A stretch of 64,000 nt of DNA from Tubulanus polymorphus (GCF_964204645.1 NC_134025.1:28922001-28986000), one strand, 5' to 3'; counted from the first letter of the stretch, positions 23,422-38,700 are shown. The notes: generated by a model from the letters alone, not told the origin. Program-made: numbers and translations.

Positions 23422-26400
23422 ATGGCAACCGACCCCAATGAAAAGAAGGGTCTCGAGCTTTTAGCTCAGGCCGACAAGAAAATGAGGTCAGCTGCTGGAT
23501 TTTTCTCTTCAATTTTCGGGTAAGCTGAATTTCATCATCACATACAGGATTACATTTCGTTTGATAATGTTCTGAATTTTTAGGAAAGCCTGTTGTTTAA
23601 ATCTACTCGTACTCTACGACTACGTGGCGCTTAGTGTAAGGGTTTACAGTTGAGGTATTGGCCTGGAGTTAGATAGGGGCCGCTTTTTTGTCTCTGATAA
23701 GAGTGGCAACTAGTAAAGATTGTCCGGAATCAGACTGGTTGTCATTTGTATATCAGTCAATTCTGGACACAAGAATAATTTCATTATGATTATGAACCGC
23801 ACGAAATCCCCGTTGTATCTGTGATGATGCAATAAAACATTACAATCCCACAATCATAAATTGATTTAGGTCTTAACGTTAATCAAAATGTAGGCTAGAT
23901 TACCCGAGAAATATTTCTATCTTACATTGGAATTATTGGTATTGAATATATTTCTAGTGGAGGTTCAAAGATCGAGGAAGCTGCAGAATTATATGTAAAA
24001 GCCGCTTATGCCTTGAAAATGGCAAAAAAATGGAAAGGTTAGTATACTGTCTGTCTGACTGAATAGATTTATTGAGGTACCAGATTTTAGTAATACTGTT
24101 ATGATAAATCATGATCTAAATAGCGCTTAATGCTGCCAGGTGATCAGTTTTATTACCCATACACCTATATCCCTAACTTTATATCGATCAACTGGCTCTC
24201 TTTGTGGCATTGGTATTCAATAGTGGATCCAGAGAGTTTGTGGAACCCCTTTTCTGACCAAGCGCCCCTTCGAAAATCACAGGTGAAAAATTGCGCCTAT
24301 GATCTATGGCGAAAGTTCACAGTACTGCTTAAAGCAGTAATATGTTCTAAAATCGCAGATAAATGTACCTAAATTTTCAAAAAAATTTTGTGGGACCCCG
24401 GCAGACTCAATCTCTTCCAGGTCACATCGCGCCTTAAGTGCTTGACAGGATACCTGCCACATCTGTTAAGTCTTCATATAAGGTGAACCCCCCGTTCTTC
24501 CAGCTGCCAGGATCTGTCCCTGGTATAATAAACCCCAAGCCTATAAAACTGTGTATCTGTGTATCAGTCATCTCTCACCGGTGAGAAGTGTCTGACACTG
24601 TTACCCTAGAAGAGATCTCGAGTTTAAACTGTATTCTGTGATCAAGAGTCGTCTATGAAGACGAATGTATTTTTTGGTTTATTATTAAGCGGCTGGTGAT
24701 GCATTTTGTCAATCATCCGAGCTAAAACTACGCATGCAAAGTAAACACGAAGCAGCTACGCATTACGTAGAGGCGGCCACGTGTTACAAGAAAGCAGATC
24801 CAAATGGTAAAGTACTGTTTACGATATAATGATAGAAGAAAGAAGAAATTAGAAGAAATTCTATCGATGATTTTATTTGATGCATGTACACGTTATGCTT
24901 ATGAAAATCATCTATTTGCAGAGGCTATACGCGTAATGATGAAGGCTATAGAGATTTACACCGATATGGTAAGATTAACTGCATTTGAAAATATGTATGA
25001 ATTGAAGAGATCGGTTGGCTATATTTTGAATATAACACTGCGTAAATGCTATATTACTTCCTTGTTTGAGCGTAGAACAATGTTTACCGGGTATCAAAGA
25101 AATGTGTTGCTGTTTATTTTCTCTCTATTTATATCCGTACGTCATTTTTGTCGATCAATATGTAGATACGAGCCTAATGGATTCATTCTTTCTTCCTGTT
25201 GTAAACACTTCACCGTAGGTTAAATTGTCATAATTTCTTGTATTGCAAATGCTGAATGCCTCGTTATATTTACCAGGTATATGATACGTTGCGTTTCAAA
25301 TTACACGCCTTAAGCTTAATCTATTTTAAATAGATTACTGATATTTGACTCTGTATGCTGGTGTAGGCTAACCAGTTTGTTCGATTGTACTTAATGAACT
25401 AGTAACTCAGTTACGTCAATCATTACGAACAGCTAGTTGAATATTGATCGAATCCACAGAGAAAAAAGCTCATGGTGGAAGGTTAAGGAGTGTTGATCTA
25501 AAATAGTCAATATATAAATGATTCAATGCATTGTTTTTTTTTTTCATTAGGGCCGCTTTACAGTGGCAGCAAAACATCACATGACTGTCGCAGAAATCTA
25601 TGAAACAGAATTAGTCGATATGGAGCAGGTTGGTTTAGAAAAATATCAGGAACCGATTGCACAGTTAAAGGCTTGTGTTTCGCTCCCGGCAGGTGTGGGG
25701 GGTCTGTAAGGGACACTCAATCAAAACATCAAATGAAATTTACCAACCAAATAAATAACAGGGACAATCCCCATTTTAAGATAAAAAAAAGGCTGCTGAT
25801 AGCAGTCTACTGTCTATAGCCGCCGATCTGACGGCAGAGTCTTCAGATTCATGACCGTTTTTGGGCCATCAGTCATAACTGTGCAACTGCGTCCTAGATC
25901 TCTAATGAGAGTTTGAATGCAGCGGCTGCATTGAAAAGTATTATTTCTCATATTTTAGGCTATCAGTAATTATGAAAAGGCTGCTGATTATTACAAAGGA
26001 GAAGAGTCAAATAGGTACGGAGATACTGGTATAACTAACTGTCACATTCATTTGAGTATCGATCATTTTACCTTTCTTTGCTAAAAAAGTAATCGTTTTT
26101 AGCTTACAGCAATTTGTCAAGTAATTCGAGTAGAGATGAAATACATTTTTGATGCAATTCGGATCTTTGAAGCACCTTTGCAATAATGTGTCGTACTGCA
26201 ATGGCATCCCCGAAGATATTTTTTCTAGCTTAATGAATGTCTTGATGTTTTTGTTGTTGTTATACGACAACAAAAATCGTGTAGGGCTCAGAATAATTAC
26301 AGCGGTTTGATATCTGTTTATTACAACATGAAATTCTGTATTTTTCGTTTCAGCTCCGCGAGTAAATGTCTTACGAAAGTGGCCCATTTTTGTGCCCAAA

Positions 26401-27213
26401 TTGAAATGTATGACAAAGCTGTAGAGATATTTGAAGAGGTAGATATTTATGAAGTACGTTTTCTCTTCCCTAAAACTTGGCCTGAATTAATTTTCGTTTT
26501 GTTTTATTTGTAGATCGGTCGTAATGCGATGGATAATAAATTATTGCATTACGGAGCGAAGGAGTATTTTTTCAAAGCGGCTCTCTGTCACATGTGTATA
26601 GATCTGCTGAATGCACAACAAGCCATGGCTAAATACGAGGAAATGTTTCCTGTTTTCTCCGGTTCGAGGGAACACAAATTTCTCAAGGTGAGGAGTAAAA
26701 TTATGATCATTATTCACCGAAGAAATGGTTATCTAATTATGCACTGCTTGATATCCAGGGCCCGGTTTCATAGACCGAGTATCAAAGTTATCCCTAGGGG
26801 TAAATCCTCAATCTGGGTGACAACCATCACAGTTACAATGAGAAACCATGGTTATAAAGACAAATTTCAAAATGTTCCCAGGGACTATTTTTCTTCCACA
26901 TCTATGAAATCCACCTCTGCAGTTTCATTATCCATACCGGCAACCGGTATATCAATTCAACCACTCAACTGTGGACTGAAATATTGAACTAATGATGAAA
27001 ATAAAAAGAAATTAATCAGGATTTTAAATTCCAAACCGCTGTTTATTCGGGTTTTTTTTGCAGACGCTGATGCAAGCGTGTGAAGACAATGAAATCGATG
27101 TTTATACTGAAGCGGTGAAAGATTACGACAGCATTTCACGACTGGACACGTGGTTGACTACGATACTGTTACGCATAAAGAAAGGAATCAGTGACTCTCC
27201 CGATCTCACTTAG
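23422..27213 (+). CDS. NAPA: Alpha-SNAP (soluble NSF attachment protein alpha)
   Basis: Complete 9-exon gene, 294 residues (vertebrate alpha-SNAP has 295): 23422-23519, 23958-24037, 24690-24806, 24922-24968, 25551-25628, 25959-26014, 26354-26438, 26514-26687, 27064-27213. The protein couples the NSF ATPase to SNARE complexes so that they are disassembled after membrane fusion. The N-terminal membrane-touching loop is present ([17 protein letters not shown], residues about 25-41). TPR-like helices follow: [48 protein letters not shown] and [19 protein letters not shown]. The conserved C-terminal NSF-stimulating part is [20 protein letters not shown]. It is closer to alpha/beta than to gamma-SNAP. 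A possible poly(A) signal is AATAAA at 28934-28939. Confidence 0.98.
26757..26920. mobile_element. Possible short foldback element in an alpha-SNAP intron
   Basis: Starts with GGGCCCGGTTTCATAGAC and ends with an inverted, imperfect counterpart (CATCTATGAAATCCACC). The end motif resembles that of the foldback at 27371-27592. No target duplication could be fixed. Confidence 0.35.
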
Positions 27214-27370
27214 ACGTATCAAACATCTCGACAACGACGAGATATCGTTAATTAATCGATTAATTAACGTCGTTACATTATTCAATCATGATTTTTTTCC
27301 AGCAGACGTTTATATTATAAATAGTATTTATCAATTCTACGTTTAGGAGCCGTCTGTTATGAACCTGGGG

Positions 27371-27592
27371 CCGGTTCCATAGTCATGGCTTAGACTTAAG
27401 CCCGATCTAAGACCAACTTAGTTCTATAGCCAATCTAACAACTTAAGACTAGTCTTAAGATTTCAGACGACTTTTGGACTTAAGTCACGACTGTGCAACT
27501 GGCCTGGTCTTAAGTTGTTAGATTAACTATAGAACTAAGATAGTCTTAGACTGGTCTTAAGTCTAAGCCATGACTAAGGAACTAGCTCCTGC
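27371..27592. mobile_element. Foldback MITE just downstream of alpha-SNAP
   Basis: About 220 bp that folds on itself: CATGGCTTAGACTTAAG on the left is answered by CTTAAGTCTAAGCCATG on the right, and the interior continues the pairing (TTAGTTCTATAG with CTATAGAACTAA). Terminal motif CCGGTTCCATAG / inverted GGAACTAG. No coding capacity. It probably lies in the alpha-SNAP 3' UTR or just beyond. Target duplication not resolved. Confidence 0.75.
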
Positions 27593-28571
27593 GCTCTAAA
27601 TTCCCCTTGCACATTTCAAGTACTATGTACATTAGGGAAAAGTTTTGGACCCCATGGAAGCACAATTACTTTATGGATGGCCCCTCGTGTTATGTCTCGT
27701 GTGAAATGTACCTGAAATGCCGGTTTTTCATTTCGTGATGATATGTCGATATTATTTTCCATTTAAGAGATTAAATGCGTTCAGATCGCCACAGTTTTTG
27801 TATACGATTCGTGCATTTCCATTCGCTCTACTCACTTAGGTCCGTCAAGTTAATTCGTGAAGTCAATTCACTCGATTGCGATTCCCGTACATTTAAACAT
27901 CCATAAGAATGCGGCAATCGGTACAATTTTATTTTCTTATGGATCTTTAAATGCATGAAGTGTCGATTACTAAAGTCTCCTATGTATAATTGTAGTCTAG
28001 AATGTATATAAGTTGTCATGAATCAGTAATACATGTTTGTCATCAATTATGAGGTATTTCCAACTTCCATTTTTGCACCACTGCATTATTACATACACTA
28101 CTGTGATTGAACCTCATGCATGTTATTATTTACTGCTGGTCTATAGCTGTTCGTTTCTGTTTAACTCTATTATTATCAAACATAATTTCATCATATCTGC
28201 TTTTCATATGACGTAGTCACACGATTCTGGGTTATGGTGAATTATGGATTCATTCTTATGTTTAATATTTCAACTCTTTGTAGTTACTTAACAAGAGTTC
28301 TGAGGTACGAGTCATCCGAGGCTTTCCTAAACCGTACTTGTAGACCCTGAAACTTTAATGCTTGAAATACAGTAGATTACCTACTGAAAAAACCATTCAA
28401 TCTTACTAAATTTATTTTGAAAAATTTTTTGTCTTACCCTGATTCTCAACTAGGTGAAATATTGAAAAATATAAGTGAGGCAGAGTGTACTGTATTTATC
28501 CAAACTTGTTGATAACTACGGAATTTCAAATCACCTGTGAGTGACTAATACCACTTAATCGAACCCACAGC

Positions 28572-28688
28572 CCAGTTGGATAGTCGTGACTTAAGTCCAA
28601 ATGACTGGTTTTAAGTTGTTAGATTGGCTACAGAATTCAGATGGTCTTAGACTGGTCTCGAATGTAAGCCTTCACGGTGAAACTGGCC
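28572..28688. repeat. Degenerate relative of the 27371-27592 foldback
   Basis: TTTTAAGTTGTTAGATTGGC and the following TCTTAGACTGGTCT align to the right half of the foldback 1.1 kb upstream. It ends in GGTGAAACTGGCC, similar to the terminal motif. Only part of the element remains. Confidence 0.6.
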
Positions 28689-30144
28689 TCTGGTTTTCAT
28701 CTTTTTCTATGCATTCCTATTGATGTTAGATGTTTAGAACTGGTTCTATCTTTCAGTCTCGATGTTGAAAATATAGCGCATACTTCTATGTAATGTGTAT
28801 GATGTGTAATATGAATTTAGAAAGTTGTGGGATGTGTAATATATATATCCTCCCAGTCGACAATATCGACTGTCAAATATCTATGATTGCCAGGCTATAT
28901 GAGACAGTATTGACGTGTTGCGTTTATGTGGTCAATAAATCCATGTAAATGTGTGGAAAAATTGACAACCCGTAAAATATGAAAATACATATATTCAAGT
29001 GTTCAGATTGTACTGAATTGCCGTGTACTGTTGTAGATTTTCGTTTTTTTTTGATTTTCAGGATATCTATGAAAGTTTTATTTGTAAATATTGTGCAATA
29101 CGTTGAAGATATTCGTCAATTGTCGTCAATTTTTGTTCTTAACAGTGTGAGATTTCCAGCACCCGGTTCACCGATTGTGAGTTAAACTCAACTAGGATAT
29201 AAGTAATATGATTGAAAATGAAACGATTTTTCAAACTTAATCTTAGACAATCGGTGAAACTGGTACCAGAAATATCACTGGTTATGAGCATGTTATGGAA
29301 TGTAAAATGTATGTATATAAAATATGTGGAGAATTAGTAGTTCAGAAATATAGCGCTTTAAAGACGAATATATAAATTGAGATGACGAATTATCTTCAGT
29401 CTCGTCAACAGAATAAACTGAATTGATTGTGTATATAAGAAAATATCAAAGTCTTCTTTAATTCATTGATGGAAGGAACTGAACTCCGGGTGAAGAAACG
29501 ACTATGAGACTTATTCCGATTGCAAACAAATTTTAGCTCTGCCATGTAATGTGGGATCTTCCTTAATGAAGATGGAAACAAAATCCGTAGTATATAACAC
29601 AGAACTATCGCTAGTTGTATTATAAAACACGTCCTATCAGCACGGTATCCACGAACAGAAACCCCTCCTGCGGCTATCCGGGATTAAGCCACATTACACG
29701 AAGAATCTAAGGTTGCCTCAATGATATCGATGATTTGAATCTTACGCCGGACCGTAGAATTCAGTGCTAGCGAGTTAATCTAAAACATTAAATTTATTCA
29801 ACTCTAAACGAATAAAATTTAACCAACTTTAATTTCATTGAACTGGTGGTTGTTTCACAGAACAGTAGCTATCTGAACAGTATCTGTGATTAGGGTCGTG
29901 GGTTGTGAGTTTAAAAAGCAGTGGCGGGGCTAAATTAAAACTGTTCTTGGATCGTATCAGTACTCGCGCATCTTTGATCAATTAGAAGAGTGGAACGACG
30001 AGGTATCTATTTTAGGGTGGACTTAAGCACCGTCTATTATTATTTATATCATGAAAATATACAACATAACTTTATACATCTATCAATTAATTCATAATGT
30101 ACAAAATTCGTTGTTCTATAGAACCTAATAACAATCAATCAGAT

Positions 30145-30154
30145 AATGATGATG

Positions 30155-30190
<36 letters not shown>
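30145..30190 (+). repeat. (AAT)n microsatellite
   Basis: Run of AAT triplets preceded by GAT triplets; simple sequence in the gene-free interval. Confidence 0.9.
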
Positions 30191-32790
30191 TTAATCAATA
30201 ATAATGATAATAGTATAAATATTAAATACTTAACTATTAAATGCAACAATGTTTTACGATATAAATGAATGAGATGCTATAAGCTTATATCAATAGGATT
30301 TGGAAAATAACCAAAAGTGTTAGCAACTTTTACTTCTCTATTGGAATCACTCGAATATAATGTACATATGTAAATATGAGTAAAATAAGCGCGTACGTTT
30401 TAACCTTGCACAAATCGTACTCGAATTGAGTTCATTTTTAATGTCCATATTCTTTGTGACAGTAACGTTTTATTCGTACGAATTATGCATGATTAAAAGT
30501 ACACCTGGCATTCTACCAATTTCCCATGGATTTTTGTCACGTGTCGAGGCGCGTATCTATCTCCAGTACATCATGGAAATGTAATTCACATAATTTCTAT
30601 TTGTCACATATATTATCTACAAGTGAAATTTCTCATTCATATATATCTTTTTCTTAGAATTTTACCGTAGAGATATATACATCTCTCACGTTACTGGCCT
30701 TCATATTCTGTTATCGCACTGGAGTTACTATCAAAGTAATGATGGCAATAGAAAAATATCAACGAAATTACGAAATATGTAAAAACGAACGAACAGAAAT
30801 CCACACAAAATTTTCGTGATAGAGAACTGCGAAATTGGGATATAGCCTGATAAAACTGGAATGAAAATCTCAACCCATGTCGACGAACTTTCGGGAAGTG
30901 GTTGAGCTTTGTATCTAAGATACATTCTGTTTGATTGCACTGTTATTTTACTGACAAAAGCTGTCTTTTTGATTTTCATACCCCAAGGTCAACTTGAACT
31001 ATAGCGAACATATATATTAGGTATAATGCAGTTATTAAATACTGGTTAACTTTGAGCAACCGGCGCCAAATTGTTAAACCAAAAGGGAGTTAGTGCGAAT
31101 AATAGAGAATATATATAAAACTACATTATTTGAAAATTATTGTACGTCGCAATATGTCACTTAGAATAATTTAAATAATCAGAAATGCCCATAACACGAA
31201 ATCAGTTTGTTCACCTATACAAATAATCAGCATATATTTCATACAATGACTTAACGCTTATCATATAGTTAAGTTAGTAACCCTATTTTACTGTTGGCAT
31301 GTATTCATAACACTTTAGGCTTTATTAATACATATCTATTCAGCGACAAGTGCTACACACCGATATGACATATTATGGTAATATCAGAGATTAACAACTG
31401 ATAAATTGCACTTTAGTATTGAATTATGTCCTAACGTCCGTGGCATAGTCGCGAGGGCAAAACCAAGGTTTTTCGATTCTAGTCTAGATAATTGCCCATG
31501 AAATTGCTCAAATTATTCAAATGATACCACAGAGATGGGTTTCTCAGATCACCAAAACGTATCAAAAACGTCCCGAGAAGCATCAAACCACGTACTCACT
31601 AAGTGTCCATGATGTCAAACCGATGTTTTTAACTTATGTTGAGTCATAAGTAAACGGCTACATTAATTCTTGCCACACATGAATAAAGAAATTGCCCGGA
31701 TATGCATTTTCGTAAAAAATGAGCAATTAACTGAAGTACCAATATACTTAATAACTTATTGTGCGTTATTTGAAATGACTAGCGTTTTCTGACGTCCATT
31801 ATTCCGAAGGTCATCATTATTAAGTGGAACATTTTTTTCTTTTGTTGTGCGCATGGTATTTTTGTATAAGTTCTAGTACGAATTGAATGAAAATCCTTTA
31901 CGAGATGTTTTAATCACATACGAAGTAATTTCTAAAAATGGATATATATTTGTAAGTGGTCACCGACCTGATACTATCGACGACACATTTAAGGGAAATA
32001 TTACGCAAGGATCGTTCTTGGAATCTCATATAAATTGTGCTTTTTCACACCATAATATGAGAAATATAATCATCTTCTTGTTTGCTTACTACTTCTATCT
32101 GTATATATATATATATCAAGCGGTCTAAAAGTCTCTTTCTTTCTGCGTCTATACATTGATAATTTACATGACTTCATATTTCTGGAATGGTGGTGATCCT
32201 ATAATACATTACAAATACGATATCTTATAATGGGTTAAATAAAATGGAATGACTATAAAACGCTAGTTGGTTCTGAATCACGCCATCATAACATTTAAGA
32301 AGGTGGGATCTTTCAACCTACGAACAACAGATGATGAACACGTAGTATTCGATAAGATAAAGTTGTTAATTCTATCTACACACCAAACAAAATGCTGCCA
32401 TGAATTGTTGGTGTTTATTTGACCCTCAAAGGGAGCGCTTTACTTCTTGAGCAACATTTTAAAAGATTTCGTACACAACCGGCAATAGCCTCCCGATTTC
32501 AGGAACCCAGAAAATGTTCTTCTCAATCTTAATGATCGCTTTGATAGTCGTTTTGCTAATCATCCACCTTCAACAACGAGAATCCATCAAAACGAAACAA
32601 TATAGAATAAACTTGCGTTAAATCGTTCAACTTTCCATCACATCAACTATGGAACCTGATTGGAATGTAACCAACATCCCCCGCAATCCCTCACATCCCC
32701 CACAATCCCTCACATCCTTCACATTCCCGTCAACCGAAACAACAGTTCTTCACTATTTACATTCTTTGTACATATATCACAACATTTTCT

Positions 32791-35700
32791 CTATACGCTC
32801 GTAGATTCGATCACAATTGCTGGTATACTTTCTAGATATGGCTCGACATTATCAGTATCGATTGTAAGAGGTGTACACTCCTCTTGTTGTTCTCCCTCTG
32901 ATGGACTATCGTTCTCAAGATCACTAGTATTATCACACGGATTAACAGGAACATCGATATTATCAAGTCTTAAATAGTCTTTATCCAGAACCATCAGATC
33001 TTCCAGTTTTTCACGTATCGCCGTAAACGAGGGCCTGGTCAATGGCCTTTCATCCCAACACTGCACCATCGTCTCATAGCTACAAGAATGAATGACGTTT
33101 ATTTAGACATAAAAGACCAGTACAGAGGAGAATACAAATATATGCAAAAATAAGTCATTCATTAATGTACAGAAATGTGTCATGAACATAGAAACTTATG
33201 ATTGCATGATTATTTCTACGATTAAAAGCATATCCTTTTTTCAACTTACAGTTCTGGTGAACAGTTTGACGGCTTGTCCATCCTGTAACCTCGACAGAGC
33301 ATTGTGTATAAATCGGCAAGCGCGATGTTAGGATATGGTGACCCACCTGGAATTCAATATACATTTATATTCACTAGGTACTACTCTGAATAACACTATA
33401 TATTTTGTTTCTTATTGCAGAAATAATTATTATTTTCTTTAATTTTCTTTAATATTTAATATTTATTATATTCTAATATATTATTGCAGATTTTCTATCA
33501 TTATAAAACCCAGACTTACCGAGGGTAGCTATTTCATATAGTAATATGCCATATGACCAGATATCTGAATATGTAGTGAATATACGATCTCGTAATGACT
33601 CTAATGCCATCCATTTTAATGGCAATTTACCATTTGTAACTTTATGATACAGATTTGTCCCATATACATCCCGCGATAGACCAAAATCACAAAGTTTTAC
33701 AAACTTATTTGGCCCCACTAATATATTTCTGGCAGCTAAATCACGATGAACGAATTTCTTTTCTACAATATACTCCTGTAAGCAAATACACAACCAGATG
33801 ATTAGCTAGAATTGCGCTTGGAAATGATTTTCAAGATCAACCGCGGTATCGATATGCTTACCATGGCCATTGCGACTTGACGGGCGAATGAAAGCATGTC
33901 AGATGCAGAAATCACCCAGTTGATTCCATCGTCTTCATATTCTAATTCCTGTATACCATCATCAGTTAATGATATTGTTCCCTGTAACCGGCATTTTCTG
34001 TAAAGCGAGCAAAAATCTACTTTAGAAATATATATGAAGAATTGGAACTCAAATTTGCTGCAACAACGATCGGAAAGATTCCGTTCTCAAAACGAAGTTA
34101 TTTCAGAAGTCTTACTTCAGAAAGTTTTGTAGATTGCCATGAGGCATGTATTCCAGAACTAGTGTTACTGGATCTCTCAATGTACACGCTCCTATTAATG
34201 ATACAATGTGAGGATGTGGGCCGAGTTTCTTCATCAATGCAATCTCTTGTAGAAAGTCCTCTTTATACGAAAGAGGTACATTATCTAAAAATGACAAAAA
34301 AATACCGAAGACGTTATCGGTCGGTTGATATTAGGAACGAGACTCTTCGTAAGGTCGATGGCTCACGGTTCATACCTTTGAGTACTTTCACTGCGACCGT
34401 TTGTTCGCTTAATTCCCCTACAATGACCTTTCCGAATGCACCTTGCCCGAGCACATGGCCGAGTACAAGATCACTATGTTCGATTTCCCATTCGTCTTTA
34501 ACCGTAACTAGCAACTCTGGACGATTGGCCTGTCGACTGACTAGGAAATTCAGAGGCGTTCTTCTGATCATACCTTCTATAGGAATCAAATTTAACAATT
34601 TATCTACCTCTCATCTTTGTTATAACTGAAATCTGATAAATGATGACGCAGTGTTTGACGTACCTGCGTAGGATGATTTGTAACTATTGCTGTTTGCAGC
34701 GACAGTTTTTACGATCGCAATTTCTCCTTTATATCTTCTGTAGATGATAATGAACGCGATCAAAGCCGCCGCAAGTAAACCAACTGTTACCACTATAATA
34801 ATGATTGTACTCATATCTGATTTACCAGCTGAAAAAAATGAGAAAAAAATCATCAATTCAGATATGATTCAATCACAGTGATTCACTCAATTTAAGAACT
34901 GAATGACAATATCTTACCAGCGTTTATTGGAAGCTGTGATGGCATTGTTGTATTAACTGTTTTCACATCGCTGCTTTTAATGTGCGTGTAACCTTTCTCA
35001 TCATTGAATGTTGCTTCGACCTGAAATACGTTCGATAAAACGTCCCAAAATAACTCAAAAATATCGATTCTAACAGTTTGGGAATCGTTTGCCATACAAA
35101 GGTTTTTTTTCAAATTACTTACCTCGACTTTATAGAACAGATCAGGAAGAAGTGTAAGTTGTATCGATGTACGATTTGTAGGTGCTGTTGTACCGGACAC
35201 TGATTGAACGTGTGTAGATGACTTCTGTAATTCTATTGCCGCCCATTTTACTGTATAAAGCGTCTTATGATGGGTAATATTCTGCCACGAAATGGACACC
35301 AATACCTTGCCTTTTTCTTTACTCCAGACGGGCCCCTTTGTGACGGTTACTTCGAGCGGGTATTCAGGTTCTGCAACAGAATGGCCGGTAGGGCGGCCTT
35401 TAATTACAAGAATATTTTAAAATTTTTGTATAGATGATGTTGTTGGATCATTCTTTTGTCCGCCTGTTGTCACTAATAGAATGAAAGTATGATATGATGA
35501 TAAATGAGAGTATAAGAGTTAAGATAGATAATATACTAAACAATAAAAACAAACAACAAACCGAACGAACGAAAGTAAAATGAAAGATGAATTATGAAGG
35601 TAAGGAGGGAATTTAACGAATTATTTTCGATTTCAATTTAGTTATTCACGTTTTCAAGATGGCGACATTTTATTCGGCTTCTCGCGTAGACGAACTGAAG

Positions 35701-38700
35701 CCACGTGCTCTTGTCACGTGAAAATGTCATATTGGCAATCAATGACAAATCCCTGAAAATGTATGTTTGATAAGTCATCAGGTGTGACGGTCAAACAAGC
35801 GAAGACGTCTGTATAAGGGAAATGCAAGACGTCTTCAAACTGTTTTTGGGTTCATTTGATGAAGTAATGAACGGACGATGAAAACCAAAACCAAAGAAAT
35901 ACCACCCCCACTCCCCGCACATCCACCAAAATAAACAGCCACATTCACCACTATATATATATATATACACAGACGCAAAACCCATTTTTGTTGAGAATGT
36001 CGCCTGATGATTTATACCAGGTCATCGGTTCTCTATATCCCAAATGACCCTTACCTTCGTTTTATTTATGCATGCATTAAAATAAGAAAATGCAGAACGT
36101 AAGTTTTTGTTGTTACTTTAGGATATAAGTTTATATCGATAACTGGAACAATATCGTGTAAACGTAATTTCTTATTGATATCTTAAACAAATAGATATTC
36201 ATCGAAATAGCGAGTTCATGTTTTATTCATATTAAAAAGTCATCAAACATCTTGAAAATGATTGTGCTACAGAAGAATCATATATCAATTAAAGAATTCC
36301 TGAAATTCTTCACAATTCAAGATGGCTGACAATAAACTGGTATAGATTACTCTCACCTATATCATCCTCCTGCCTGCAGGTCAGACAACTCGGATCGAGA
36401 TTCGCGCAAAACGGCGTCTTGAAAACCTTCTTCGGATACGAAGCTCCAGTCATCATGTTTTTAATTTCAACCCAGTATCGAGCGCCAAACATCAGACGCG
36501 GGAACTTCTGTAAATCAATAGTTTAAACATTTCTCATTCTCAACCACAGAAAATTGTACAGGGCTGCTAAAATCAAATCGTTTTTCCCTTCGTACTATTA
36601 AATATTTTATCAAATCAATGACTTTATGAAACGTGAAAGAAACGTAAAAAACATCGTGAACTTAGTGTAATGTCAGAGCTATCGGTTCGATTTCACGATC
36701 TCAGAAGGGCTCGGTATAACTGTTATACGCTATTCAGCTTCGAAATGCGCACAAGTGATTGATCTACAATTTTAATGACATTCTCTGATTTCTTGCAAAA
36801 TGAAACAGGAAGAAGATTATTGCTTAGAATTAAAAACCATGACCGACGCATGGATATCTTTCATCGCATTCGACGCAATTTTATTGTTTGTAAAACGTAT
36901 TTTGGGAATTGTAGCCGGGGTTCCGCGCAGATGAGTCCCGCTGATAAAAACCGACGAATTTCATTCAGTAAAATTACCAGCGGACAAATCGATACATCAG
37001 TGACGTCATTTTAATGCAACATCGATGATGCAATCAATGCAGTACCACGCATCCCCCGAGGACCCCACTCATAAAGTCACCAGCCAATCCTAATGGAACT
37101 GAACATGAAGGATTCTTCGATTTTGAAACGGTGGAAAATCAGATAAACTCATCACGAGTAAGGTGGGAAAAAACGTCAAAAGAAAACTATCGAAAATTGT
37201 ATCGTTTTAAATTACCATCGGCTTGGTTCCATTTCCAAAAACACGAGCTTCTCTATAATCGCCCATATCAGATTCGCATTGTTTATTCGCTTCCTCGATG
37301 CCCCAATTCACCCTGTATTTCGACGTTGTGCCGTTCCACGTGATATAAGCCGTCGCGATACCCTCAGAACGATCAGTTTTAACCCGAATCTGATTTGGAT
37401 CCGGTCCATCGCCTGTCCGCGTAACTTGCACTGAAACACACAGAATAAGACGCAAAACCTTATACAATGTTAACGCAAGAAATAGGAATTTACCAAGAAT
37501 TTATCAGAAATTGTTGAACATTTCATTTAACGAATATCTAGAAGTTACGATAAAAAGCATTATAATCATATCAAGTGATGCATAATATTTCGATTCTAGA
37601 GAAGTAAATGATTTCATGCATTTGACATGCTAACGCGGAGTAATAGATAGTAATTAGGATAGACACATAACGTTAAAGTAACCCATACCCACATACAATA
37701 TAACATATCCCACATAAACGCAATAATACCGAACCCTCAAATATCATGCATTCGTCATATTATCATAAATATGCATATAAACATCATATTCATTTTGAAA
37801 CATGTAATAAATGTTTACAAATCATCTTCGCCAACATTCTCGAGAAGTAGAATAGATTCGGTCTTAAAAACGACCTGTCAAAACACGCATATTTTATATA
37901 CAACAACAGCAATACAGCAGGGACTGATGATGGAATTGAATGATCGATGCTGCTAATAAACGACACTTATTTTTGTAGCATAATTTGTGATTTGAAGTTT
38001 CTGAATTCGGTCTATTTACCGTTCGGTTTGCATTTTGTACAGGTATCATCGGGTGTTTCACAGGCCGGGGTTTTGAATTCGACACTGTCGTATTCAAGCG
38101 AAGGTTTTAAACCTTTAACTTGCAGCCAATAGCGCGCGTTATACTGTAGAGGATCAGTCAAATGAAAAATATCCTAGAATATAAAAAGAAAGAAATTAGT
38201 TTGATTAAAGCAGAGGTTCAGAACGAATACGACCATACATTCTTATTTGCTTTGTTACCTCAAAACCATCTTTCATGAATTTTACTTTTTTCTGATGTTC
38301 GTCAATAGTGTCAGCAGGACAGAGCCTAGGATCAATTTCTATTGGGGCGTACATCACTATATATTCTTGGGCTTTATTTGGCCAGCGGACGATAGCTCGA
38401 ACCGTTTCATTTTCAACCTTTAGTTTTATCTCGGTATCCATAGGATTTTTAATATCCAAGTTCGTTGACCTTGGTTCCGTTCCGGGCATTCGTTCTATTT
38501 CTTTCATTTTGTTGTCTTCATCTGGAAAATTATTCGTTTGCAAGGATTGAATTATCAACGCGCAAAACAAGTTTAAGTTAAACATATTAATGGTTTGAGC
38601 CAGTTCTATTTTTTGGCATGAAAATAGAATAAGTACGCAATAACAATTCTCGTACGCAATAACAATTCAAGTTACGAACGCATCATAACTTTTTTAAATA

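Larger units (their letters stand above)
27214..32790. other. Gene-free interval between alpha-SNAP and the receptor kinase
   Basis: About 5.6 kb between convergent genes. It holds the foldback at 27371-27592, a degenerate relative at 28572-28688, an (AAT)n run at 30145-30190 and a C-rich imperfect repeat of AATCCCTCACATCC at about 32680-32725. Poly(A) candidates are AATAAA 28934-28939 (plus) and TTTATT 32414-32419 (minus, for the receptor kinase). No open frame resembles a known protein. Confidence 0.6.
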
